DNA from: Rhodobacteraceae bacterium UBA7436
GTDB taxonomy: Bacteria; Pseudomonadota; Alphaproteobacteria; Rhodobacterales; Rhodobacteraceae
Direction of reading: 5' to 3'
Assembly: GCA_002478745.1 (NCBI GenBank)
Contig: DLQI01000121.1
Coordinates: forward strand, 1 to 55,987
Length of the DNA: 55,987 bases
Position numbers and translations under genes: made by a program. Of this stretch, positions 25,749 to 34,941 are shown in pieces; position 1 is the stretch's first letter, and each line of letters starts with the position of its first letter. Below the pieces are notes generated by a model. It saw only the letters and a program-made list of their open reading frames with translations, was not told where the DNA came from and did no database searches.

Positions 25749-27356
25749 ATGTTGGATAACGCCTCAAACCGCCCCGCCTTGCCGCCTGAAATCGCGCGCC
25801 GTCGTACTTTTGCGATTATTTCGCATCCGGATGCTGGAAAGACGACTCTCACAGAGAAGTTCTTGTTGTTTGGTGGTGCAATCCAAATGGCGGGCCAAGT
25901 ACGGGCCAAAGGTGAATCGCGCCGGACGCGTTCTGACTTTATGGCGATGGAGAAAGATCGTGGAATTTCAGTATCAGCATCCGCAATGTCATTTGATTTC
26001 AAAGAGTTCCGGTTCAACCTTGTTGACACCCCCGGTCACTCTGACTTTTCCGAGGATACATACCGCACACTTACAGCTGTTGATGCAGCGGTTATGGTTA
26101 TCGACGGTGCAAAAGGCGTTGAGTCACAAACACAAAAGCTTTTTGAAGTTTGCCGGATGCGCGACCTGCCAATCCTAACATTCTGTAACAAAATGGACCG
26201 CGAAAGCCGCGATGTTTTCGAAATCATCGACGAGATCCAAGAAAACCTTGCCATAGACGTAACGCCAGCCAGTTGGCCCATCGGCGTGGGCCGCGATTTT
26301 ATCGGCTGCTATGACATCCTTCGTGATCGCCTTGAATTGATGGATCGCGCCGATCGCAACAAGGTTTCTGAATCTATTGAGATCAATGGCTTGGATGACC
26401 CATTGCTAGAACAGCACGTACCAGCCGCCCAGCTTGCACAGTTACGTGAAGAACTGGAAATGGCACGTGAATTGCTGCCCCCCATGGACAAAGAAGCCAT
26501 GGCCGAAGGGTCCCTAACCCCTATCTGGTTTGGGTCTGCGATCAATTCATTCGGTGTAAAAGAGCTTATGGAAGGCATCGCCAACTATGGCCCAGAGCCA
26601 CAGATTCAAACAGCCCAGCCGCGCAACATCGGACCTGAGGAAAAGAAGGTTGCAGGCTTTGTTTTCAAGGTTCAAGCGAACATGGATCCAAAGCACCGTG
26701 ATCGCGTAGCATTTGTGCGCCTCGCCTCTGGTCACTTCCACCGCGGTCAAAAGTTGACTCACGTACGCAGCAAAAAGTTGATGACAATTTCCAATCCGGT
26801 ACTGTTCCTCGCATCTGACCGTGAATTGGCGGAAGAAGCTTGGGCTGGCGACATCATTGGCATCCCAAACCACGGGCAATTGCGCATCGGCGATACGTTG
26901 ACCGAGGGCGAAGCCATTCGCGTGACTGGCATCCCTTCGTTCGCTCCTGAATTGCTACAAGGTGTGCGTGCAGGCGACCCACTTAAGTCTAAGCACCTTG
27001 AAAAAGCATTGATGCAATTTGCTGAAGAAGGAGCTGCGAAAGTATTCAAGCCATCCATCGGCGCTGGCTTTGTCGTTGGTGTTGTTGGGCAATTGCAATT
27101 TGAAGTCCTCGCAAGCCGTATTGAACTTGAGTACGGGCTGCCTGTTCGCTTTGAGCAATCCCAATTCACATCTGCACGTTGGGTGAATGGAGAAAAGGCC
27201 GCTGTCGAGAAATTCATCGATGCAAACAAACAGCACATCTCGCTCGATAATGATGGTGACGTTGTGTATCTGACCCGCCTGCAATGGGACATTGACCGCG
27301 TAGAACGCGACTATCCAGATATACGTTTAACAGCGACCAAGGAGATGATGGTTTAA
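25749..27356 (+). CDS. prfC: Peptide chain release factor 3
   Basis: GTPase that recycles RF1/RF2 from the ribosome after termination. The G1 motif SHPDAGKTT is at about 25-33, G3 is DTPGHSDFSEDTYR and G4 is NKMDR; the RF3-specific C-terminal domain follows (QFEVLASRIELEYGLPVRFE). The start at ATG 25749 gives 535 aa and has AGGGG 5-9 bases upstream; a TTG twelve codons earlier is less likely. The preceding Hint gene ends 60 bases upstream. Confidence 0.96.
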   Translation: MLDNASNRPALPPEIARRRTFAIISHPDAGKTTLTEKFLLFGGAIQMAGQVRAKGESRRTRSDFMAMEKDRGISVSASAMSFDFKEFRFNLVDTPGHSDFSEDTYRTLTAVDAAVMVIDGAKGVESQTQKLFEVCRMRDLPILTFCNKMDRESRDVFEIIDEIQENLAIDVTPASWPIGVGRDFIGCYDILRDRLELMDRADRNKVSESIEINGLDDPLLEQHVPAAQLAQLREELEMARELLPPMDKEAMAEGSLTPIWFGSAINSFGVKELMEGIANYGPEPQIQTAQPRNIGPEEKKVAGFVFKVQANMDPKHRDRVAFVRLASGHFHRGQKLTHVRSKKLMTISNPVLFLASDRELAEEAWAGDIIGIPNHGQLRIGDTLTEGEAIRVTGIPSFAPELLQGVRAGDPLKSKHLEKALMQFAEEGAAKVFKPSIGAGFVVGVVGQLQFEVLASRIELEYGLPVRFEQSQFTSARWVNGEKAAVEKFIDANKQHISLDNDGDVVYLTRLQWDIDRVERDYPDIRLTATKEMMV

Positions 27357-27450
27357 CCCTACAGGTTGATATTTCCGGTGTGCATGGCATGGTTAGGCAT
27401 TGGGTGGGTCAACTATCTTCGCCTGACGTATTCAACGAGGGAAGCTGCAA

Positions 27451-28365
27451 ATGACACGTTGGGGAGTAGTGGCGACGATCTTGGCACCCACGTTGGATGT
27501 CTTACGCTTTGCAGCATACCATCTGGATGCAGGTGCCCACCGCCTTTTCATCTATCTGGATGACCCAGAATCTGACGCCTATGCATTACTCAAAGCACAC
27601 CCAAAAATTCGTGTTCATCAATGCAACGATGCACATTGGAAAAAATTGGGCGGAAAGCGCCCAGTCAAACATCAGGTTCGTCAAAGTAAAAACGCGACCC
27701 ACGCCTATAACCGCAAAACTGATGTCGATTGGCTGATCCACATCGATGTTGATGAATTCATCGTTTCGCAAGCCGATATCGGCACCACACTGTACAAACT
27801 GGACGAGCAGACGCTTTGCGCAAGATTGCGGCCCATGGAACAGTTGGTCGGGGATGGTCAGACTTTTAAAGGCTTTATCCCAAACGGCCCTTCCCGCAAT
27901 GCGATAGTCAAAGACATCTATCCAGAGTTTGGGGAATATATAAAAGGTGGGTTCCTTAGCCACGTTGCAGGCAAAGTGTTTATACGTACAGGCCTTGAGG
28001 ACGTAAACATACGCATTCACAACGTCTTCCAAGGAGAAGTCACAAATCCCCAACAGGTTAAGCTGCCAACGATGGATTTGGCACATTGCCATGCCAAACC
28101 TTGGGAAGACTGGCTGGAATCATTTAGATACCGCCTTAACCACGGATCCTACCGCGCTGAACTTTCGGCTGCAAAAAAGGACGGATTGTCACTCAATACC
28201 CTTCTCACTTCACTCGAGGCCTCGGACGGGAAAGCTGGGCTAAGGCGGTTTTATGATGAAGTGGCAGTAGACACTGCCTGCACTCCAAGATCGTTTAAAG
28301 GGCCACAATCTGCTTCGCGAAATAAATCTAGATTTAGATGCAAAATTGGCGCGGCACTTTCCTGA
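27451..28365 (+). CDS. Family 2-type glycosyltransferase with a 3'-terminal frameshift
   Basis: A 304-aa protein resembling the Glyco_tranf_2_4/GT92-like group: a GT-A fold with the metal-binding DVD at 99-101 in WLIHIDVDEFIV. The last 29 residues read as nonsense. Skipping one base at 28276 restores a coherent ending, PALQDRLKGHNLLREIN then LDLDAKLARHFPDLT, stopping at 28373-28375 (307 aa). From memory, that ending resembles roseobacter relatives. A 1-base insertion, G at 28276, therefore broke the C-terminus; the core domain is intact and may still work. A sequencing error would give the same picture. The acceptor substrate is unknown. Confidence 0.8.
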   Translation: MTRWGVVATILAPTLDVLRFAAYHLDAGAHRLFIYLDDPESDAYALLKAHPKIRVHQCNDAHWKKLGGKRPVKHQVRQSKNATHAYNRKTDVDWLIHIDVDEFIVSQADIGTTLYKLDEQTLCARLRPMEQLVGDGQTFKGFIPNGPSRNAIVKDIYPEFGEYIKGGFLSHVAGKVFIRTGLEDVNIRIHNVFQGEVTNPQQVKLPTMDLAHCHAKPWEDWLESFRYRLNHGSYRAELSAAKKDGLSLNTLLTSLEASDGKAGLRRFYDEVAVDTACTPRSFKGPQSASRNKSRFRCKIGAALS

Positions 28366-28507
28366 CTTAACCTGAGCATTTGACCCGAAGGCTGCTTCTT
28401 GGTATGCCCCGCCGAGTGTCGCGACGATTGGGTCGCCCCTAGGGCCATGAGGGCCGACATAAATTGCTGCAGCGGGCGACGATATTGTCCGCAACATTCG
28501 GACATAC

Positions 28508-30124
28508 ATGACAAAATTTTCTGATCTGAACCTCGCTCCTAAGGTACTCAAGGCCGTTGTTGAAGCTGGATACGAAAGCCCAACACCCATCCAAGCCGGT
28601 GCGATTCCCCCTGCCCTTGAGGGACGTGACGTTCTGGGTATTGCCCAAACTGGTACCGGTAAGACGGCCAGCTTTACGCTGCCTCTAATCACGATGCTGG
28701 CCCGCGGGCGCGCGCGCGCGCGCATGCCCCGCAGCCTGGTACTTTGCCCAACACGCGAATTGGCCGCACAGGTTGCCGAAAACTTCGACACCTATGCCAA
28801 GCATGTAAAATTGACCAAGGCGCTGTTAATTGGCGGCGTTTCGTTCAAGGAACAAGACACGCTGATAGACAAAGGCGTTGACGTTCTCATTGCGACACCA
28901 GGCCGTCTGCTTGACCATTTCGAACGTGGTAAATTGATTTTGAATGACGTGAAAGTCATGGTTGTTGATGAAGCTGACCGCATGCTGGACATGGGATTTA
29001 TTCCTGATATCGAACGCATCTTTGGTCTGACACCATTCACGCGCCAAACTTTGTTCTTCTCTGCTACTATGGCACCAGAGATTGAGCGTATTACAAATAC
29101 GTTCTTGTCAAACCCTGCGCGCGTTGAAGTCGCGCGTCAGGCATCGGCTTCTGAGAACATCGAACAAAGCGTCGTTATGTTCAAAGCGTCTCGCAAAGAG
29201 CGCGAAGCGACTGAAAAACGTGATGTTTTACGTAAGTTGATCGATCTCGAGGGTGACAAATGCGCTAACGCGATCATCTTCTGCAACCGTAAGGTTGATG
29301 TTGATACCGTAGCTAAGTCTTTGACAAAGCATGGTTATGATGCGGCCCCAATTCACGGTGATCTTGACCAATCTCAACGCACTAAGACGCTTGAAAAGTT
29401 CCGCAGCGGTGGATTGCGCTTCTTGTGTGCGTCAGATGTTGCTGCACGTGGCTTGGATGTTCCATCCGTAAGCCACGTCTTTAATTTCGACGTTCCAAGC
29501 CACGCAGAAGACTACGTGCACCGTATTGGTCGCACAGGTCGCGCTGGTCGTGATGGTAAAGCGGTAATGATCTGCTCACCACGTGACGAAAAGAACTTTG
29601 AAGACGTCGAGCGGTTGCTTCAAAAAGAAATTCCACGTTTGGAAAACCCACTTGCAAAAAAGGCACCGGCTGAGAAATCAGCTGAACCTGCTAAAAAACG
29701 TGCTTCTAAAAAAGCAGATGCAGCTAAAGAAACCTCTGCCCCAAAAGAGACGAAGGCAGACGCTGTGGAAACAGATGCGCCGCGCGAGGCAAAACCAAAA
29801 CGGACACGTAGCCGCACGCGCAAACCAGCTGAGACGGCACCTGTTGTGGAGGCACCAGAAGCCGTAGTTGCACAAGCACCTGTTAAAGATGTTGTGGTTG
29901 AGGCTGCATCGCCTGCTCCAGTTGCCCAACCAGTACCTGAAGCAACACAAGCGCAGCCTGAGCCACAGAAGTCGAACCGCACACGCGGTGGACGTGGACG
30001 TAATAACAACAACAATAATAACACAAGTGATCGTAACAACGATCGTGGCGGACGTGTCCAAGGTTTGGGTGACCACACTCCAACTTTCATCGGCAAAAGC
30101 TTTGCAGAGCGGTATGAAGGCTAA
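28508..30124 (+). CDS. rhlE: DEAD-box RNA helicase, RhlE type
   Basis: ATP-dependent RNA helicase for RNA decay or ribosome assembly. Motif I AQTGTGKT is at 46-53, DEAD at 154-157, SAT at 185-187 and motif VI HRIGRTGRAGR near 340. The tail from about 385 to 538 is low-complexity: Ala/Lys/Glu-rich, then Arg/Gly-rich, with seven asparagines in a row at 30002-30022. Such tails bind RNA and may drive condensation. A (GC)8 tract at 28708-28723 encodes RGRARAR between motifs I and Ia. The leader of 132 bases shows no clear ribosome binding site. Confidence 0.95.
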   Translation: MTKFSDLNLAPKVLKAVVEAGYESPTPIQAGAIPPALEGRDVLGIAQTGTGKTASFTLPLITMLARGRARARMPRSLVLCPTRELAAQVAENFDTYAKHVKLTKALLIGGVSFKEQDTLIDKGVDVLIATPGRLLDHFERGKLILNDVKVMVVDEADRMLDMGFIPDIERIFGLTPFTRQTLFFSATMAPEIERITNTFLSNPARVEVARQASASENIEQSVVMFKASRKEREATEKRDVLRKLIDLEGDKCANAIIFCNRKVDVDTVAKSLTKHGYDAAPIHGDLDQSQRTKTLEKFRSGGLRFLCASDVAARGLDVPSVSHVFNFDVPSHAEDYVHRIGRTGRAGRDGKAVMICSPRDEKNFEDVERLLQKEIPRLENPLAKKAPAEKSAEPAKKRASKKADAAKETSAPKETKADAVETDAPREAKPKRTRSRTRKPAETAPVVEAPEAVVAQAPVKDVVVEAASPAPVAQPVPEATQAQPEPQKSNRTRGGRGRNNNNNNNTSDRNNDRGGRVQGLGDHTPTFIGKSFAERYEG

Positions 30125-30152
30125 GACAACCTAACACCGACCACAAATAGTG

Positions 30153-30190
30153 AAAAAGCCCCGGACCTTGGTTAAGGTCCGGGGCTTTTT
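30153..30190. terminator. Strong bidirectional intrinsic terminator between rhlE and rnj
   Basis: GCCCCGGACCTT at 30158-30169 pairs perfectly with 30174-30185 across a GGTT loop. Five A's precede it and a run of six T's follows, so it can act on both strands. It sits between the convergent rhlE (+) and the end of the nuo-rnj unit (-). Confidence 0.92.
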
Positions 30191-30251
30191 TATTTGAATT
30201 CGATTAGCTGGATGAAGGGCTGCAATGCAGCCCCACTTCCCACAAAATGGT

Positions 30252-31919
30252 TTAGCTAAGACGGCTAACCACAATCGTAACTTCAGGTTTCTTGCCAACT
30301 TCGTTCTGGCCAGTCTGGCGAACGATCTTGCGCAAAGCTTCATTCAACTTTGCATCGTCTCGCAAAGTCTTTGCGTTTGCACGGCCCAAGAACTGTGAAA
30401 GGTCAGCTTCTAGAACGTCCGTCAAAGCAGTATTAGACGTACCAGTTTCGGCCAAGCCCAAAACTTCGCACCACGGATCACCCAATGGCTCGTCATCTTC
30501 GTCCATGATCAGCGTTACGATCACGTGGCCGTTTAGGGCCATACGAATACGATCACGCACAACACCATCAAGTGCGCCAATTTGAACAGAACCATCCAAA
30601 TAAGTGCGACCAGTTTCGATATATTCTGCAACCTGTGGCTTATCGCCAGTCAGATCGATCATCATACCGTTCACGGCCAATACACCTGTAATGCCTTTTT
30701 CAGCGCCCAGTTTCACGTGCTCACGCAAGTGACGGTGTTCACCGTGCATCGGGATCAGGATCTCTGGCTTGACGATGTCGTGCATCCGCTGGATATCAGG
30801 ACGGTTTGCGTGGCCAGACACGTGGTAGTGACCAGAACTGTCATCAACCACATCAACGCCCTTTTCGGAAAAGGCGTTCATAATCTGAATAACACCTTTT
30901 TCGTTGCCCGGGATAGTCTTGGACGAGAAGAGGAATGTATCGCCCTCCTTCATTGTGAGACCCATATATTTGCCACGTGCCAACTGTGCAGAGGCTGCAC
31001 GGCGTTCGCCTTGTGAACCAGTCACCAGCAACATCACCTTTTCGCGTGGCAATGCTTTTGCGTCGTCAGGGCTGATAACTTTTGGAAAGTCTTTCAACAC
31101 GCCCGTCTCAATCGAAGCTTCAACCATACGGCGCATCGCACGACCCAAAAGGACGATTGAACGGCCTGCGCGTTCGCCTGCTTCTGCCAGAGTTTTCACT
31201 CGTGCAACGTTAGAGGCGAACGTGGTCGCAACAACCATACCAGTGGCAGCTGAAACCATTTTTTCGATTTCAGGACCAACAGTGATTTCAGATTGACCAG
31301 CATTCGGTGAGAAAACATTGGTACTGTCACAGACAAGGACCTTAACACCGTCTTTGCAAACCTCAGCCCATAACTCTGGATCGAACGCTTCGCCAACGAT
31401 TGGTGTTTCGTCCAGTTTGAAATCGCCGGTGTGCACGATGCGCCCTGCTGGCGTGTCTATAACCAATGCACCGCTTTCCGGGATCGAGTGCGAGATAGGC
31501 AAAAAGCCAACCTTAAAGGGTCCAAAATCGCGTTGTTCAGGCCAAGAGCCCATAACTGTTACTGCGTCATCTGGATAGCCGTACTCTGACATCTTGCGAC
31601 GTGCGATGTTTGCAGTAAATGGGCGGGCATAGATTGGCGCTTCAAGACGTGAATAGGTATGCGAAACTGCACCTACGTGGTCTTCGTGAGCATGAGTTAC
31701 AAAAACGGCTTCAATACGGTCTTTGCGCTCTTCCAGCCAGCTTACGTCTGGTAGGATAAGGTCAACACCAGGGGAACCATCCATATCTGGGAAGGTTACA
31801 CCAAGATCGATAACGATCAAGCGTTCTTCATTTGGTTTGCCGTAGCCATATACATAGGCGTTCATGCCGATTTCGCCTGCGCCACCGAGGGGCAGGTAGA
31901 TTAAACGTTCACTGCTCAT
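30252..31919 (-). CDS. rnj: Ribonuclease J
   Basis: Metallo-beta-lactamase-fold RNase with endo- and 5'-3' exonuclease activity in RNA turnover and rRNA maturation. The 555-aa protein has the zinc motif HAHEDH at 76-81, the HTGDFKLD ligand region, the beta-CASP domain (VVATTFASNVARV, SGHANRPD) and a C-terminal domain. It starts 4 bases after coaX, so it is the last gene of the long nuo-birA-coaX-rnj unit and ends before the terminator at 30153-30190. Confidence 0.95.
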   Translation of the reverse strand: MSSERLIYLPLGGAGEIGMNAYVYGYGKPNEERLIVIDLGVTFPDMDGSPGVDLILPDVSWLEERKDRIEAVFVTHAHEDHVGAVSHTYSRLEAPIYARPFTANIARRKMSEYGYPDDAVTVMGSWPEQRDFGPFKVGFLPISHSIPESGALVIDTPAGRIVHTGDFKLDETPIVGEAFDPELWAEVCKDGVKVLVCDSTNVFSPNAGQSEITVGPEIEKMVSAATGMVVATTFASNVARVKTLAEAGERAGRSIVLLGRAMRRMVEASIETGVLKDFPKVISPDDAKALPREKVMLLVTGSQGERRAASAQLARGKYMGLTMKEGDTFLFSSKTIPGNEKGVIQIMNAFSEKGVDVVDDSSGHYHVSGHANRPDIQRMHDIVKPEILIPMHGEHRHLREHVKLGAEKGITGVLAVNGMMIDLTGDKPQVAEYIETGRTYLDGSVQIGALDGVVRDRIRMALNGHVIVTLIMDEDDEPLGDPWCEVLGLAETGTSNTALTDVLEADLSQFLGRANAKTLRDDAKLNEALRKIVRQTGQNEVGKKPEVTIVVSRLS

Positions 31920-31923
31920 GAGA

Positions 31924-32697
31924 TCAGTTATTTTCCTTGTTGTACCGATGAATCACGGTCAATCCGTGCATCGTTAAATCATCTTGAAAGTCGTCAAACA
32001 GGTTCTCTGCTTGCTGAAACAAGGGGGCCAGCCCCCCTGTAGAAATTACGCGCATGTCGCGGTGACGCTCCGCCTTAATGCGGGCACATATCTCACGGAC
32101 TAGACCGACGTAACCCCAAAATACACCCGATTGCATACAGGCAACAGTATTGGTCCCAACAACAGCCTGAGGTTTAGAAATATCAACGTGAGGTAATGCG
32201 GCCGCCGCTTGGTGCAAAGCCTCAAGGCTAAGATTAACGCCCGGTGCGATGACACCCCCTACATAGGCGCCATCCGTATCGACCACGTCAAAGGTGGTGG
32301 CCGTGCCGAAGTCGACCATGATCAGATCACCGCCATACAGGTCAAACCCAGCGACGGTATTGACCAAACGGTCGGGCCCTACAGCTGTACCCGCGTCGAC
32401 ACGTACTTCGACTGGCAGCTTGCAATCAGATTTACCGACAACAATAGGACGCGTGTTGAAATAACGGTCAGACAGTACACGTAGATTAAACACCACACGT
32501 GGCACCGTAGAGGAAACGATCACATCTGTGATGTTCACATCGATCTTCTGGAACTCCATCAGCGAGCTCAACCAAACATAATATTGGTCCGCTGTGCGTT
32601 TCCAATCTGTCGCAGTTCGCCACGTTCCGATGAATTGCTCACCGTCCCAGATTGAAAAAACAGTATTGGTATTGCCGCAGTCGATTGCCAGAAGCAT
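31924..32697 (-). CDS. coaX: Type III pantothenate kinase
   Basis: Phosphorylates pantothenate in the first step of coenzyme A synthesis. The 257-aa protein is an ASKHA-fold kinase with the phosphate loop AIDCGNTNT at 4-12, the pantothenate-site GTAVGPDRL and the second nucleotide motif DFGTATTFDVV. CoaX types are not inhibited by CoA. It lies between birA (16 bases) and rnj (4 bases) on the same transcript as the complex I genes. Confidence 0.95.
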   Translation of the reverse strand: MLLAIDCGNTNTVFSIWDGEQFIGTWRTATDWKRTADQYYVWLSSLMEFQKIDVNITDVIVSSTVPRVVFNLRVLSDRYFNTRPIVVGKSDCKLPVEVRVDAGTAVGPDRLVNTVAGFDLYGGDLIMVDFGTATTFDVVDTDGAYVGGVIAPGVNLSLEALHQAAAALPHVDISKPQAVVGTNTVACMQSGVFWGYVGLVREICARIKAERHRDMRVISTGGLAPLFQQAENLFDDFQDDLTMHGLTVIHRYNKENN

Positions 32698-32713
32698 AGC
32701 TTGGCTCCGCTAT

Positions 32714-33463
32714 TTAGAAATATACGTCCGCCGCCGGAATGGCGATGCGGCCTTGGGATGTCTCTAGAACAAGTTGCCCTGTCTCGTCTACCTCACGAAA
32801 GGTCCCCTGCCATTCCTCACGTGCCGTGCGCGCTGTAATAACCTCGCCCAAGCGCGCCGCATGGATCATCCATGCCCTACGGATTGGGGCAAAGCCATAT
32901 TTTCGGAATTGATCTTCATAGCGATCAAAGGCGCTTGCTAACAGGTCCAGAAAATCTTCGACGGAAACCGTCAAACCTAACTCGCCGCGCAAAGATACAG
33001 GGCGAACTGCGCCCTCTTCGACTTCACCTACGGTCGGTGCGCTGGCTAGATTTACACCGATGCCGATGGCCAAATGGTTCATACCGCCACTTTGCCCTGC
33101 ACTTTCCAGAAGGATACCAGCAACCTTGCCGCCCCTTAGCAAAACATCATTTGGCCACTTAAGGGCAAACGCTTCCTCTTGCCCTGTAGCTGCGACAAAC
33201 GCATCTCTAAGGGCAAGCGAAGCGATGAAAGAGCGTAATGCGGCATCCGCAGGTGGGCCAGACACAGGAAGCAGTAATGTAGCTGCGAAATTCCCCTTCG
33301 GCATCATCCATGCGCGTCCACGGCGACCACGCGCTGCAGTTTGCTCGTGTGCCAATATCCATTCAGGGCCGGATAGCTGTGGCGCGATCCTCGTTGCTTC
33401 GCTTAGTGTGGAGTCAACAGAATCCAAAACGCGGCGGCCATAGTTATCTGGCCAACCGCTCAT
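32714..33463 (-). CDS. birA: Biotin--[acetyl-CoA-carboxylase] ligase, monofunctional
   Basis: Attaches biotin to the carrier domains of carboxylases. The 249-aa protein holds only the catalytic and C-terminal domains: the biotinyl-AMP loop AARGRRGRAW at about 43-52, LKWPNDVLL, and AIGIGVNL. The N-terminal DNA-binding domain of E. coli BirA is absent, so it is not a biotin repressor. Twenty-four bases after nuoN. The MccA subunit encoded at the right end is a likely substrate. Confidence 0.94.
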   Translation of the reverse strand: MSGWPDNYGRRVLDSVDSTLSEATRIAPQLSGPEWILAHEQTAARGRRGRAWMMPKGNFAATLLLPVSGPPADAALRSFIASLALRDAFVAATGQEEAFALKWPNDVLLRGGKVAGILLESAGQSGGMNHLAIGIGVNLASAPTVGEVEEGAVRPVSLRGELGLTVSVEDFLDLLASAFDRYEDQFRKYGFAPIRRAWMIHAARLGEVITARTAREEWQGTFREVDETGQLVLETSQGRIAIPAADVYF

Positions 33464-33487
33464 TTTGGATCGTCTCTAATGTAGGTC

Positions 33488-34927
33488 TTAGTTAACAAGC
33501 GCCGCTGCCGCTGCGGTTGCAGCTGTTTCAACACCAAACATGTTGATGATGCCAAACACCATGACCGCAGCAGACGCCATCAAAAAGCCCAATAGGATCG
33601 TTGACTTGTTCGCATCCAAACCTTCAGCCTGCTCTTCACCAAAGTACATGAAAAAGACAATACGAAGGTAGTAGAACGCACCGATGACAGACGCGATAAC
33701 ACCTGCAATAGCCAACCATGCCAAACCAGCATCATAAGCAGCACGCAAGACGTACAGTTTACCGAAAAAGCCTAACATTGGCGGAACACCCGCCAGTGAG
33801 AACAGTAAGATCAACATAGCAAACGCGCGACCAGGTTGTGCCGTTGCGTACATGTTCAGTGAAGATATCTCAGTGACCGGTTGACCATCTTTTTCCATCG
33901 AAAGAATAAAGGCGAATGTGCCGATGTTCATAGCAACATAGATCGTCATATAAACCAGCATTGCTTCGACACCCAATGCGGTACCTGCAGCAAGGCCCAT
34001 CAAGGCATAGCCCATGTGTGCAATGGATGAATAAGCCATCAGGCGTTTGATGTTGGTTTGACCGATCGCTGCCACTGCCCCCAAGAACATGGACAACAAT
34101 GAAATCAACGCAACAACTTGCTGCCAATCGGGAACAGCGTTTCCAAAGGCATCATGCATAACACGCGCAAACAGCCCCATCGCAGCGACTTTAGGTGCTG
34201 TTGCGAAGAATGCTGTGATTGGCGTTGGGGCACCTTCGTAGACATCAGGGGTCCACATGTGGAATGGCACTGCAGAAACTTTGAAGGCCATGCCTGAAAT
34301 CACAAAGATCAGACCAAACAACAAGCCAACTGAAACATCACCATGAACCGCAGTTTCGATAATACCGGAAAACAGAGTTGTACCCGCATAGCCGTAAATC
34401 AACGATGCACCATAAAGCAGGATACCGGACGACAATGCGCCCAGAACAAAGTATTTAAGGCCAGCCTCAGTAGAACGTGCGCTATCGCGGCGCAAGGATG
34501 CGACAACATACAAGGCCAATGACTGCAGCTCGAGGCCCATATAAAGCGCCATAAGATCGCCGGCACTGACCATCATCATCATGCCTACTACGCTAAGTGC
34601 GACCAAGATAGGGTATTCAAAACGCAACAAGCCGCGTTTGCTCATATAGCCTTCACCCATGAGCAATACGGCCGCTGTTGAAAGAAGGATAACGACTTTA
34701 GCAAAACGTGAGAAACCATCGTCGCTGAACATGCCGTTGAAGGCGACATTCGTCCCCTCGCCCGTTAGGCCAATCCATGCAGCAAGGGCGGCCATAGCTG
34801 CGCTGGTCAGCCAAACCAAAGTGGATGCTACCCCGTCTTTGCCAGTGTAAACGCCGCCAAGCAGCGCAAAGATCGCAAACAGTGCAAGCAAAATTTCTGG
34901 CAGAATGATGTTCAGATCAGCGGACAT
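33488..34927 (-). CDS. nuoN: NADH-quinone oxidoreductase subunit N
   Basis: Antiporter-like proton-pumping subunit in the membrane arm of complex I. The 479-aa protein has about 14 hydrophobic segments and the family block KVSAVPFHMWTPDVYEGAPTP with the channel lysine, followed by KRLMAYSSIAHMGYALMGL. Last of the 14 nuo genes; 14 bases separate it from nuoM. Confidence 0.96.
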   Translation of the reverse strand: MSADLNIILPEILLALFAIFALLGGVYTGKDGVASTLVWLTSAAMAALAAWIGLTGEGTNVAFNGMFSDDGFSRFAKVVILLSTAAVLLMGEGYMSKRGLLRFEYPILVALSVVGMMMMVSAGDLMALYMGLELQSLALYVVASLRRDSARSTEAGLKYFVLGALSSGILLYGASLIYGYAGTTLFSGIIETAVHGDVSVGLLFGLIFVISGMAFKVSAVPFHMWTPDVYEGAPTPITAFFATAPKVAAMGLFARVMHDAFGNAVPDWQQVVALISLLSMFLGAVAAIGQTNIKRLMAYSSIAHMGYALMGLAAGTALGVEAMLVYMTIYVAMNIGTFAFILSMEKDGQPVTEISSLNMYATAQPGRAFAMLILLFSLAGVPPMLGFFGKLYVLRAAYDAGLAWLAIAGVIASVIGAFYYLRIVFFMYFGEEQAEGLDANKSTILLGFLMASAAVMVFGIINMFGVETAATAAAAALVN

Positions 34928-34941
34928 ATGCCCCGTCCTTC

